Positions 1 to 11,386 of a stretch of DNA of 64,000 nt are shown one piece after another (the first letter of the stretch is position 1; every line of letters begins with the position of its first letter). The DNA is from Acanthochlamys bracteata (Eukaryota; Streptophyta; Magnoliopsida; Pandanales; Velloziaceae). Made by a program: the position numbers and the translations under genes. The stretch spans positions 7,138,463 through 7,202,462 of the forward strand of contig CM034134.1 in NCBI GenBank assembly GCA_019914995.1. The letters are read 5' to 3'. The notes under the pieces are model-generated. The model was not told the origin of the DNA and searched no databases. It worked only from the letters and a program-made list of their open reading frames with translations.

Positions 1-642
1 TTTTATTAATAAATTTTTTAAAAATTTAATTTTAAAATTACTATAAATATTAAATTAATATATAATTTTATTTTTTAATAAATATTTTTAATTTTTAATT
101 TTATTTTTTAAATTAACTTTTAAAAAATTTATTTTATCCATTTTATCTACAAAATAAACACGCCCTGAATGTCCTTATCATGAAAGCATGAATTTTTAAG
201 TACAGCTATAATTCACACATAAATTTGTTTATGCTACTTGTTGTTAGGTCACAAGATTCCTGTACAGCTATATTTTTATTTATTTTTAAATAGAAGTAAT
301 TATTTATCAATTTTTGCAAAGATCACAAATTATAGTAATTTCACTGGAGGAAGATAAGACATTAGTGGAACAGATATAATGATTATGTATTTGAATTTTG
401 AATAAAGAGAGAGGCAAAAAAAAAAGAAGGGAAAAAAAAGAAGAAACAAAGAACAACATAGCAAAAGAGTTGAAAAAGCTTCCAAGAGCTGGCTACTTTT
501 ATGAATGAAGACTTCTTTGTGTAACAAGTCAAAAGCTTGAATAGTCAAAAGAGCAATCAGAGACTTCAAAAAGAAATAAATTAATGGTCCTAATCTATTA
601 GAAAAGCAGCAGCTAAAATAAACAAAAAAAATTATATATATA
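1..642. other. AT-rich spacer, no gene
   Basis: The first 170 bases are almost pure A/T. They end in a 'cacgccctga' motif resembling the right end of the AT-rich TIR elements found elsewhere in the window, so this may be a truncated copy. From 410 to 470 the strand is purine-rich. The open frame that this creates on the minus strand is a low-complexity run of Phe, Leu and Ser and is not a gene. A TA dinucleotide run at about 631-645 lies at the insertion point of the next element. Confidence 0.5.
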
Positions 643-1167
643 TATGACGAATTTAAAATTATTCTCAAAATTAATTAATAATAAAAAAACAAATCTAAAT
701 TTTTATGAATATCATCTCAAAACTATTGATAAGCAATATCGGACTAAACCATTTTTTAACACCTGTTCTTCAGCAAAGCGTTCTTTTTTTAAATTGAATT
801 GATGTGGACTACGTGTCCTATAATGAATTGGATAAAATAGACGATCTGCTCTGAAATAAAATGGGCTACTTGTCTAGAGTGTAACAGACAACTATTTTTT
901 TGAATGAAATAGGATATCTGCTCTGAAATAAAATAAATTATTTTTGCTCTAAAATAGACCGGACTATAAAAACTCTGAATAGATATAAATAATAAGTTAG
1001 ATTTAGTTCACATTTTGAGCCGATCCGGCTCAACCTGTTCTGATACTTTGTGATAAATTTAAAATTTTTTTCAAAACTAATTGACTATAAAAAAATGAGC
1101 CCATATTTTTATGAATATCATCTCAGGACCATTAATAAGTAATATTAGACTAAACCATTCTTTAACA
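643..1167 (-). mobile_element. TRIM-type miniature LTR retrotransposon, copy A
   Basis: Two direct repeats of 119 bp (643-761 and 1049-1167) flank about 290 bp of non-coding sequence. Read on the minus strand, each repeat begins TGTTA and the 5' one (1049-1167) ends in CACA. The bases just inside that repeat read AAGTATCAGAAC, close to the TGGTATCAGAGC initiator-methionine tRNA primer site of plant LTR elements. The 5 bp on either side are ATATA and ATATA, a candidate target-site duplication, although the area is AT-rich. No coding capacity is visible. Size, repeat length and primer site fit a TRIM element. A relative lies at 32205-32717 on the other strand. Confidence 0.68.
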
Positions 1168-1690
1168 ATATAAATATATAAGAGTGCTTATTAAAAATAA
1201 TTTTTTTAAAATAAAAATTTATTTTCATAATTTTTAAAAATGAGTTTTTTTATCTAAAAATATAAAAATAAATAATAATAAAAATTTCATGATATAAAAT
1301 TTTTTATATATTTTTGGAACTTTATTAAAAAATATAAAAAATAGAGTGAAAAAAAAATTATAAGCTTAGTCAAATCGTTAGTAAAGTAAATAATTACATA
1401 CTTACTTTATTCGTAACTCATTTTCTCCAATCAAAAGATAAATTTCAAATAATTTCATAATTAAATCTCATAAATTTATTTTCTAATAATGAATTTTAAA
1501 AAAATTTATATTCAAAAAAACTTGTTTCGGATGCTTTCAGATAAGTAAACAAACCTTATGGTTAATACAAAAGAGTCAAAATGACTTTGCACTCAAGAAG
1601 GAATAGCATTAACAAGTTGTTGTTACAAGATCGAAGATGATAGATAGCTACGAGATTGAATTTCACAAAATTTACACTAGCGTACGAACG
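1168..1690. other. AT-rich spacer with a probable TIR-element remnant
   Basis: From about 1175 to 1545 the sequence is A/T tracts bounded by 'gtgcttatt' and 'ggatgctttcagataag', the general form of the short AT-rich inverted-repeat elements seen at 35205 and 48590. No open frame or RNA motif is visible. Confidence 0.35.
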
Positions 1691-2018
1691 AGATAAAAAA
1701 TCACTCGAGCAATTTCAGTAAAAAGAAAAGCCAAGAACTTGTAAAAACATCTTGCTGAAATCAGGAATTCTCAACTGGATTAGAACATGCAATCTAGCAA
1801 CAGTCTCTAGGACAAATCCAATGAGCAAAAGTCGCTGAAAGCATGAGATAGAAGTGCACCCTTTTGCATGCTCAGGGAGTTAGAATCCTCTACCTTAAGT
1901 TTATCCTAGGCAACTTAACATTCTCGCAAAACACCCAAACCTTGATAAACTCGTATGATGGAAAGAATATAGCTCATTGAGAAATCGTACATAGCTAATC
2001 TTGGAATAAGTAGAACTT
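1690..2018 (-). pseudogene. Decayed duplicate of the carrier gene's last exon and 3' flank
   Basis: This stretch aligns by eye, end to end, with 2019-2400. Both copies share a 'cactcgagcaa' start, an 'agaacttgta-aaatat' segment, the 'caatgagcaaa/catagagcaaa' segment and then the coding part. In 1870-2000 the complement of the carrier's C-terminal exon is recognisable (the block matching FFASYEF and the acidic tail) but carries many substitutions and small indels. It lies directly downstream of the intact exon, so it looks like a local tandem duplication of about 330 bp that included the last exon and is now degenerate. It is not expected to be translated. Confidence 0.7.
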
Positions 2019-2092
2019 GATCACTCGAGCAAAGGACCCCAGAACTTGTATAAATATCGGTGTTGAAGTAAGGTATTCACAATTGAATTGGA

Positions 2093-2148
2093 ACAGATAG
2101 TCCAACAACACTCCATTGGCTTATAGTCCAACAACACTCCATTGGCTT
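2093..2148. repeat. 26-bp perfect tandem duplication
   Basis: The phrase 'atagtccaacaacactcc' plus 'attggctt' occurs twice in immediate succession in the 3' flank of the carrier gene. It is probably a recent slippage product, because the related flank at about 1780-1825 has a single diverged copy. Confidence 0.8.
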
Positions 2149-2186
2149 AATCCATAGAGCAAACGCCATCAAAAACACGTACCAGG

Positions 2187-5100
2187 TTATAGGTGAACCT
2201 TCTGCTTACTTGGGGAGTCAGAATCCTCTTCCTTGAGATTATCCTCGGTAACTGAACATTCTTGCAGAACATCCATTGAAAAAGCAGCCTTGATAAACTC
2301 ATAGGATGCAAAGAATATAGCTCCTTGAGAGACGTACATAGCCAATCTTGGAGTCAAGCCTCTGAAATGGAACATGATCAAAAGTGGGATCTAAAGGTGC
2401 AAGTCATCTAAACCAGAAAGGAACTATGATTGAAATGTACTGATATGTAAACTACCAAGTGGACCTCATTAAAAAATCTCTAGTGACATGCTACTTTATA
2501 GATCGATTGACTGAAGATGCTTCCAGGCTTAAGGCTTAGATAATTAACTTCAAGCAATGAGCCTTGCTAAATGTACTATACGTTCAGCAGCTCCATGAAT
2601 ACCAACAGCATGCATAATTGATGGGTGGGAGACATCTTAATATTACAAATACTAAAATTAAAGAAGAATAACCTGTAAAGACCACGCAAGCCTTCACTCA
2701 TAGCTATATCTTGTAGTGCATGCAAAACACCATTATATTTTCCAAGAGACCCTGGAACCTGCTTTTGTCAGGAAAGAGAAATCATATATCAGCAATATAT
2801 GAGCCTAAACTAACCAAGAAGCATTTGGATGATACATTGTACATAAAAGTCAGCTATTTGCTAACTCTGACGACCATACAGAGAAGTATGCATTACTCTA
2901 ACCCAAAAACGCATGAAAAAGAAACTTTGTTATCAAGATAATAAAAATCCACAGGACGAGTTTATTTACATGACAAAATAGGGTTACTGAACACTTGCCT
3001 GTGTTTGTAATCTTGTTTTTACAACGTCGAAGGGAGTTGTAAATAAGGCTGCAGTAGATCCTGCAAGACCTCCACATAAGAGCTGCACATGCATTATTGT
3101 CATAATACAGACCAACAATACATGATAAAAGTTGCCAAAGTTAGCTAACGTATATAGCAGAAGCAAGAACGTACAGTTTGGAATGTGTTGAGACAGTCAC
3201 TCGGCTCAGCTGAAGACAGCATAATCATCTTCAACTTCTCATATGCGAAGAACTATAGGTGCACAGAAAGTCGATTCTTGTTAGAATGTTTGTTAGAGAT
3301 CATCTATTAGAGTAACAAACAAGATGATGCTACCCACAAACCAAGGGCACTATCATGAATATGTGGAAAGGAATAAGACCTTGATAATTGAATGTGGGAT
3401 ATTCCTACAGAGAACTGCACACCAGCCAGTATATAAGGAAGCAATACCGCCTTTTTCAATAATTCTGACCAATGCGTTCCTGCAAGGTAAATTTAAGGAG
3501 ACATTATAGTCAGCCTAATTTATTCATGTTGTTATGACTTTAGCAACTTTCAAGCAGCAGAATCAGTTTATGAAAACAGGAACTATAAAGAATTCCATTT
3601 TCAAGCTCTGCTCACTGGTATAAGCTTAACATTAATGGTTGGACAACCAAATTTCTTGCGTTTTTAAGTTAGTAGCATCAAAGAATAGCCGATAGTTGCA
3701 TCCTGTATAACAAAGTGCAATTTATCCTTATACTTAAATCATTTTAACTTTCTTAATATGAACAATCTTCATGAGCATTTTAAAAATGATAACTTCATCA
3801 GAATGTCTTTCGGTTTTCTCAAGGGGAATAAGCCATGTCAAAGATAATATGACCAAATGAGGTCACAATTGCAAAATGACTAACTATTTCAGTGGGATCT
3901 CAATCTTCATGCCTTCAAGCAGGTGCGCATTCACAGAATAGAAGACTTGGAGGACGAAACAAGCATCTGAATGATATACCAAAAATCAACATTCCAGACA
4001 AACTATGTATTTACTTTGTCCCAAGACCTCAAATATAAATCTTTAGCGATGCTTCTCTCACTGCTTTCCAAATGCCACAGATCTTTATCTTCTTTTATTT
4101 TAATAGTTACTATCTGCAACTTTTAAGGTACTTCTTAAGCTCGGTGATCTTTAAATCCAAAAGTTCAGAACATAAGATGTAATGAGTCTTCCCTCAAGTT
4201 AATATTATTGAAGTCAGTTTATGCGAGTAACCCTAAAACTAGTGATTGCCTCAAGAAGGGAACTTCAGATTCAAAAGAATAATTTCCAAACCATTATGTA
4301 ATCACAAGAAAAGTAAAAGAACTATGTACGGATAGAGGTACCAGCAATTATGATATTGCAAACCCACTTGCAGCTGTTGCTTTATTCTTTCACTAGGAGT
4401 GAAGATGAATGAAGTTGCAATGCTTGAACAGCCACCACCAACACAATGTGCCAAAGAGTAATACTCCTGTACACAAAGGAGACCTGAGTGAAAGGCCAGA
4501 AAAAAAAAGAATCACTAGCTGATGCTAGATTTATCGCTTAGTAATCACCTGAGGCAGAAGAGGCAGTAGGGTTCCCTTAACTGATTCGTAAGTGAAGGTA
4601 TATAGGGCAGAAATTGGTGCCGAAGAAGCAATATTGCTAGAAATTCCACGGTACAGCCCCATGAAACCTACCACCAAACTCGCCAACCATAAAAGGAAGT
4701 TAGCTTCTCACATTATTCAATGTTTGTAAAGGAAAAGCATCTATGCAGTTTAAATAAAACTAAATGGATATTCCAGCTAAAATCAACATCCAATATTTAC
4801 CTCTACTGAGTAGGATTCCTCTCAGTACTTGGTAATATGACAGCTTGCCCATTGCATTTGACTGCATCATTGTCTTAACAGTATCAATAGGATGCAGGCA
4901 AACGCTAACGAATGTTCCAGCCAATGCTCCGGCTGCAGCACATCTGCTTTTGGTAAAGGCATCATGGAGTTTATCTCGTACTACTGGCCATTGCTTACAA
5001 TAATGTTCCTCAATGAGATTCTCTTGGACTATGGTGAGCTCGTGGGTACTATTATCACAACTAGCAGAAAGTTCTAAGGAAAATTTATCGGCACTGCTGA

Positions 5101-5941
5101 CAAGATCCAAGGATTCTTGGGATTGTCCGCTAGTTGAAAGTTCGTTCTTACAATCAAGCTGAACAAAAGGATTCTCTGTTAATACAGGGATTTTATCTTC
5201 TGTACAGGTGGCTGCTTCATGTGAAGTTGCAGAAGGAAGGGGCTTATGCAATTCTTCCGATTCATCAAGTAAATGTTTACCTTCAGTTGTGGCTGTCCTA
5301 TTACTACAAGAGAGAGGCCTTCTGGAGCTACAAGCTTGTAACAAAATACTAAACTCATGTTTACTAAGATATTCCAAACCTGAAAAGCTTTTACAGATTA
5401 TGCTGTGCAAGATGGTTTTGAATTCATTACAGATCCCCACACCAGCCATTTTGCATATTCTGGAGCTGTCTTCATGTGGAGCGGAATCAAAACCTTGCAT
5501 CTGGTTCGATATTATAGAACTATTGGCACGTCTTGAATACAGTAACCTTTTCTTCAAAGACTTTAAATTCTCAAACTCAGACTTTAAAGGTGCTGACAAA
5601 ACAAACCCAGCATATGCACTATCAGTAATAGATCTCGCGTCGCTTTTGTTAGAATGCCCAATAATGTTCTTGGTCCAAAAAAGACTATCACAGCTCACAT
5701 TTTCCTTTGGTGGGGTCACTACGGGCTGAGCAATAATATCCCATGCGTTAGCAAGGGCTGATGCAAGATTGGCAGTACTTATTATTTTGCTGGGCGATAT
5801 ACTTTCTGACTTCAAACTTCTTGAAGAGCTTTCTTCAGCATTTTCCTTCAGGCACACATTATAGGACTCAAAAGTCCGCACTTCAAGTGGAACTTGGCAA
5901 GACTTAATTGAAGACTTTGAAGACCGCGAATGGGGAGCCAT
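2187..5941 (-). CDS. Mitochondrial carrier family (SLC25) protein with long N-terminal extension
   Basis: Eight coding exons on the minus strand: 5941-4801, 4667-4549, 4466-4342, 3479-3380, 3252-3175, 3082-2999, 2758-2673 and 2361-2187. They join in frame to about 635 residues. Residues 1 to about 330 are a Ser-rich extension with no domain I recognise. The rest holds three carrier repeats with signatures LHPIDTVKTMMQS, FTPSERIKQQLQV and TTPFDVVKTRLQTQ. The second has Ser-Glu where most carriers have an Asp/Glu-x-x-Lys pattern. Family members exchange metabolites across the inner mitochondrial membrane or other organelle membranes; the substrate here is not deducible. The long extension and size resemble the Arabidopsis At4g11440-type carrier. 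The start is the first in-frame ATG (5941-5939). An upstream open stretch lacks an ATG before an in-frame stop. The intron after 2999 has a GC donor. A decayed copy of the last exon lies at 1870-2018. Confidence 0.88.
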
Positions 5942-6733
5942 TTTGTGAACTTCTAGAAGAACCAATGGAGGTGTATATGGTCTGGCAAAGTTCTTCTGGA
6001 GAAAGTCTGAACCAGCATGAGAGCGTAAATAGAAGCACTACCAAACACTCGTACTATCATGCATAGCAGCAACATGTGGTCCTGGTATAAATTTCCATTC
6101 CAAGCTTCACCAGTAAGGAACAAAGGGTATGGTGCTCCAAACTAATCTGAACCTGAAAAATTGACTTCACATTACCATCTTATTCATCAACAAATTTAAA
6201 TGCATCTAGTTCCTCCATTTAATTGAATTCTGATATGAATACACATACATCTAAACAAGTATGTACCCAGATAGATACAAAAACAAACTAGTACGACGAT
6301 CTGCATATGCATTCATTTACATGATAATAACAATATCTTAGTGGAAAAATAAATTTGATCACAGAGTGAATTTCCAATGTTATAACATTTGAATCCTTCC
6401 AAGGAAAAATCCAACCTAATGTAGAAGATGAAAGGGAGTATGCAAAAAAGAGCAAATTAGAAATTTTGACAAGATAGCTTTAAGCTTCAAAGTTTCAGAA
6501 ATATCAGGCAAAAGCTACAGAAGACATAAACATGAACTCCACAGCCAGCTTAAAAGAATACCAGATGATACAGGCTTAGAAGACACTCGAAATTCTGAAA
6601 GCCACTCTAGCGATAAGATTCTGACTTACTTTGGGGCCTCGAGAAGAGAAACATTTAAGTGTGGGAAACAAATTTGGGAAGCATTTTTGTAGCTCTTTCG
6701 CATTTAAAAAGAAGAATTTTTGCCGAGTTCTTG
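5942..6733 (-). other. Probable 5' leader and upstream region of the carrier gene
   Basis: This stretch lies upstream of the carrier ATG on the minus strand. The reading frame of exon 1 stays open for about 90 bases before the ATG, then meets a TAG, with no earlier in-frame ATG. I see no conserved protein segment here, so it is more likely 5' untranslated sequence, possibly with an intron, than extra coding exon. The minus-strand open frame at 6576-6764 has no recognisable domain. Confidence 0.4.
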
Positions 6734-6810
6734 AGCAATGACAACAACAGCTAAGCCTTCCCACTAAGTGGAGCTGGCTACAAGGATCCTTTCACCCCAT
6801 TCTGCTCTGG
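6734..6810 (-). mobile_element. SINE-like 3' end (Au-SINE type)
   Basis: On the minus strand this reads as a GGATCC(T)TGTAGCC block, then CCACTTAGTGGGA, then AAGGCTTAG and TTGTTGTT. That is the characteristic 3' segment of the Au-type SINE family of plants (…GTAGCCGACCCCACTTAGTGGGATAAGGCTT + TTG repeats, from family knowledge). Only the 3' part is clear; I could not delimit a 5' tRNA-like head. It is old, with several substitutions. Confidence 0.6.
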
Positions 6811-7196
6811 TATGAACAACATCCAATCAAGCCAATAACAGACCAATTTTTAGTAGTTCCACCAAGTTTTCTTAGGATGCCCTTTACCCCATTTAGTAAG
6901 AGGAGCTTCTATAACTCATATTTTTATTTGGTATTTACTTCTATTAGGTGTCCTTCCAAGAGGAATTCACCCATCTGAGATCAAATGACTATTTCAGAAG
7001 TTGGTTCTACAGTAGTGGAGCCTTAGTACTTGTTAAAGCTGTTTTGCCAATACTTAGGTCCTGGAAAGCAACCATATTGAACCAAAGAAAAGGAGGAAAG
7101 CAACCTCACCATTCTATTTGCACTCACGTCTGCAACCTGTTTCTTGGTCTTTCTGAACAACATTCAAATGTACTATCAAGTCACCCCGCTCCTTAA

Positions 7197-7580
7197 AAAA
7201 GCTTCATTGACTAAAGCTTGGACTTGAAACCACAATTTTCACAAAGCAATTCTTGCGCCACACTTAATCCTAAGAGCTTCACTAACTAATGCATGGACTT
7301 GAAACACAACATCAAAAATTGCAGTTTTTCCCACCATACTTGAACTCACAAAATAGCATCACTAACTGATCAATGCTTGAACTCGCAAAATTCTAAGCAT
7401 TTGGCCACTGTACTTTTACCTTAGACAGCTTCACTAACTAATACTTCTGGTCTTGAAACGACAATTTTCAAAATCAATTTTCCACGTCATACTTAAATCC
7501 TAAAAAATAACTTCACTGATTAATGCTTGAAATTGAAAAATTAATACATAAAAGGAAAAATTTCCCACCGCAATTAGAAT
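7197..7580. repeat. Degenerate tandem repeat, about 75-80 bp unit, five copies
   Basis: Five diverged copies follow one another. Each contains a form of 'cttcact-aactaatgc' followed by 'ttgaaa-cacaattttca' and then 'cca-actt-aatcct-aa'. Copies start near 7200, 7276, 7360, 7425 and 7507. There is no coding frame across them. They are spacer DNA between the carrier gene's 5' side and the TIR-element cluster. Confidence 0.6.
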
Positions 7581-7894
7581 TTCACTAAGAGTATTAGCCC
7601 TATCAAATCCAGATAACCGTAAAACTTCTCACAGGCAAAGCCGCAAACACGTGGTGTGCATTGATCAAACTTCAAAGCAGGCAATAGAACTTAACAGCAT
7701 CGTAGAAGGCCATAGAAAGAGAAACATTCACCTTGGTTCCATTAAATAGAAGTAAAACAAACTCTTCAAAATCTTGCTATATGATTCCATAATTTTTGAA
7801 ATATTTTAAAAACTGACCCATAGAGAAAAACAAGGGGAGTAGTAGAAAGAAGACGGCAAAGATATGGCAGCGGGCGGGTTCCCGAACCGTATCT

Positions 7895-8530
7895 ATATTA
7901 ATATTTGTTTGATATGGTTAGTATTTGATTCTATTAATTATTTAATATTTATTTAATATTTTTATAGTATAAAAGTAAAATTTATAATTAATATAAATTT
8001 AAATATTTTTCAAATTATTTATTAATTTCCAGTAATAATATTACATTTACAAATATAATATAGAAAACTTTTAATAATTATTTAAATATATTTTTCAAAT
8101 TTAATATTATAATAATTATTATATAATAAAAATTATTCATTTTTTATTATTGATTTATATTAATAGCATAATTTGTTAATAAATTTATAATATAAATAAT
8201 TATTTATATAACTTCTTATATAATAAAACTATTAAACTTAAAATAAATAAATAATATATAAAAGAAATTAAAATTTTTATAATATATTAATTACTATATA
8301 TTAGTGATATTTTAGTGATTATATATCTAATAAAAATATAAGCATAAATTTAGCCAAACATTTCATTCAGTTTTCAACATTAAAAATTACGATAAAGTAA
8401 ACATTTATCAAAACACTTTCAGCATAAAATTGCTTTTATAGAAAAAGCTCTACAACCGCTTACAGCACCATAAAATATCTTTACTTTAAAAGCACAAAAT
8501 TTTTCAGCAAATCCGAATGGGACCTACATT
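7895..8530. mobile_element. Degenerate copy of the hAT-like AT-rich TIR element
   Basis: The interior carries the same landmarks as the copies at 8798-9732 and 9849-10967: 'aatttagccaaacatttcattcag', 'caacattaaaaa', 'ttatcaaaacactttcagcataaa', 'acaaccgcttacagcac' and a closing 'cagcaaatccgaatggga', a decayed form of 'cagcacgtccaaacg'. The left terminus is not clear. It lies 50 bp upstream of SnRK2 exon remnant 1. Confidence 0.55.
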
Positions 8531-8760
8531 TCTTCCTCTTCATGTCATATTTGTTATTCACTTTTTTTTTCCCCTGCATGTAGATTGATGAGCATGCACA
8601 GAGGGAAATCTTGAATCATAGATCATTGAAGCATCCGAATATATAGTGAGATTTAAGGAGGCATCTTTCTTGATTTGTATCTTGTGTTCAAATTCCTTCT
8701 TTATGATAACTATTCCTTTGCTGATTGCTCTTGATTTAGTAATCGTATCTTACAATACTT

Positions 8761-9732
8761 AGGCCCTGTTTGACTGTGCTTCTTTCGGGCTTTACTTAGG
8801 CCCTGTTTGGCTGTATTTTTTTTGGACTTGAAGTCCGAAAAAAGCACAAAATAGGGTTTGGAGCGTTTAGATAGTACAGCTTTAAGCTGCTTTAGAGTAC
8901 TTTCAAGAGTGTTTTCTGAAACGCATTTCAGAGATGCTTTAAAAAAAAATCATGCGGCTATTTTTTTTTTCCTTTCTACGGAATAACTATATTGTCCACG
9001 ATAAATTTGTAAAATTATCACATTATATTAATTATTTAAATAATATAAAAAATTAATAATTATTTAAATATATTTTTCAAATTTAATATTTATAATAATA
9101 ATAATTACATAATCAATATTATTTAAATTAATTATTGATTAATACCAATAATATAATTTGTTAATAAATTTATAAATATTGATACAAGTAATTATTTATA
9201 TAATTTTTATATAATCAATTTATTAAATTTAAAAAATAAATAATATATCAAAAAGAATTAAAAATTTCACAATATATCAATTATTATATTCAGAGGCTTC
9301 AAAGTTAATATTATAATAATTATTATATAATCAATATTATTCAAATTAATTATTGATTGATATCAATAATATAATATGTTATAAATTTATAAATATCGAT
9401 AGAAGTAATTATTTATATAATTTTTACATAATAAATTTATTAAATTTAAAAAATAAATAATATATAAAAAAGAATTAAAAATTTCATAATATATGAATTA
9501 TTATATATTCAGGGGCATTTCAGTTATTTTATACTTTATACAGAAATAAGCATAAGTTTAGCCAAACACTTCATTCAGCTTTCAACATTAAAAAGCACGA
9601 TACAGTAATATTTTATCCAAACACTTTTCAACATAAAGTTACTTTTATAGCAAAAGCTCAACAGCCGCTTATAATACTCCAAAGCAGTTTTATTTCAAAA
9701 GCACAAAAGTTTCAGCACGTCCAAACGAGGCC
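8761..9732. mobile_element. hAT-like TIR element (copy 1)
   Basis: The left terminus reads AGGCCCTGTTTGGCTGT (8798-8814) and is preceded by a second truncated copy of the same terminus (8761-8790). The right terminus reads AGCACGTCCAAACGAGGCC (9714-9732). The ends are inverted repeats of the GGCCCTGTTTGG...CCAAACGNGGCC kind common in plant hAT-type MITEs. The interior is AT-rich, has no coding frame and holds two copies of a repeat of about 220 bp. Confidence 0.7.
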
Positions 9733-9848
9733 ATAGTCAGATTTAAGGAGGCATCTTTCTTGATTTGTATCTTGTGTTCAAATTCCTTCTTTATGATAAC
9801 TATTCCTTTGTTGATTGCTCTTGATTTAGTAATCATATCTTGCAATAC

Positions 9849-10967
9849 TTAGGCCCTGTTTGGCTGTCCTTTTTTCGGGCTTACAAAATAGGATTTGGAG
9901 CGTTTTTGGATAGTACACCTTTAAGCTGCTTTAGAGTACTTTCAACAGTATTTTCTGAAAAGCATTTCCGAAATGCTTTAAGAAAAAAGCACGCGGCTGC
10001 TTTTTTTGTCTTCCTACGAAATAACTATATTGTCCATGATAAGTTTGTAAAATTACCACATTATATTAATTATTTAAATAATATAAAAAATTTAATAATT
10101 ATTTAAATATATTTTTCAAATTTAATATAATAATAATTATTATTATATAATCAATATTATTCAAATTAATTATTGATTGATATCAATAATATAATTTGTT
10201 AATAAATTATAAATATTGATACAATTAATTATTTATATAATTTTTACATAATAAATTTATTAAATTTAAAAAATAAATAATATATTAAAAAAAATTAAAA
10301 ATTTCATAATATATCAATTATTATATTGAAAGCTTCAAATTTAATATTATAATAATAATAATTATTATATAATCAATATTATTCAAATTAATTATTGATT
10401 GATATCAATAATATAATCTGTTAATAAATTTATAAATATTGATACAAGTAATTATTTATATAATTTTTACATAATAAATTTATTAAATTAAAAAAATGAT
10501 ATATCAAAAAAATTAAAAATTTCATAATATATCAATTATTATATATTAAGAGGCTTCAAATTTAATATTATAATGATAATTATACAATCAATATTATTTA
10601 AATTAATTATTGATTGATATTAATAATATAATCTGTTAATAAATTTATAAATATCGATACAAGTAATTATTTATATAATTTTTATATAGTAAATTTATTA
10701 AATTCAAAAAATAAATAATATATAAAAAAGAATTAAAATTTTCATAATATATCAATTATTATATATTCAGGGGCATTTCAGTTATTTTATACTTTATACA
10801 GAAATAAGCATAAATTTAGCCAAACACTTCATTCAGCTTTCAGCATTAAAAAGTATGATACAGTAATAATTTATCCAAACATTTTTCAGCATAAAGCTGC
10901 CGCTTACAACACTCTAAAGCAGTTTTATTTCAAGAGCCAAAAATTTAAGCACGTCCAAACGGAGCCT
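9849..10967. mobile_element. hAT-like TIR element (copy 2), with expanded interior
   Basis: The termini match copy 1: AGGCCCTGTTTGGCTGT at the left and AGCACGTCCAAACGGAGCC at the right. The interior has three consecutive units of the 'tttaatattataat...tattgattgatatcaataatat' repeat (about 10115, 10335 and 10553), against two in copy 1. The open frame at 9840-10106 is only the element's terminal region and is not a gene. Confidence 0.7.
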
Positions 10968-11386
10968 TATATGTGAACATAGCATTCTAGTCAGAAAATA
11001 TTGCCTTACAGCAGATCTAATTTTGACTCTCAAGAAATTGCAACTAAAGTTGGTTGTGACTTCGCTATTATAGTTGTTAAATTTTGAATGTAGTTCTTGA
11101 GACTCAAATGTTTGTCTTGGGTATGGATCTACTACAAGATAAAGTTGATTATGATGGAAGTTAAAACCTTTTATAGAAGAATTATACTTAGTTGGCTTTC
11201 AAAAATACCGTCTTCGATATTGAGTAGCAGTAAACACTTTGATAGGTTGTAGTTGTCTGTTGCATCTGTTTTGTTAGAATGATCTTCGTTGGAATATATG
11301 ATTGAACTGTTCATGTGCAAAAGGTGTTTTGCATTAATTTGATCTTGTTCTTTGTGATTCTAAATAGATGTTAGATCATTCTTCAG
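10968..11386. other. Residual SnRK2 intron sequence
   Basis: This stretch is of mixed composition, has no open frame and ends in a polypyrimidine-like run and the CAG acceptor at 11384-11386. It most likely represents the 3' part of the original SnRK2 intron. Confidence 0.4.

Larger units (their letters stand above)
8643..10967. repeat. Tandem duplication (about 1.09 kb period) of SnRK2 intron plus TIR element
   Basis: The 115-base stretch starting 'atag-t-agatttaaggag' at 8643 recurs at 9733 almost unchanged, and both copies run straight into a TIR element. Unit 1 is 8643-9732 and unit 2 is 9733-10967. Each unit therefore contains the tail of an SnRK2 exon, about 100 bp of intron and one element. 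Unit 2 is longer because the interior repeat of its element has expanded. Confidence 0.85.

Noticed and set aside
330-668. 112-codon open frame on the minus strand
   Set aside because: It is a low-complexity Phe/Leu/Ser translation of a purine-rich tract, with no domain and no gene signals.
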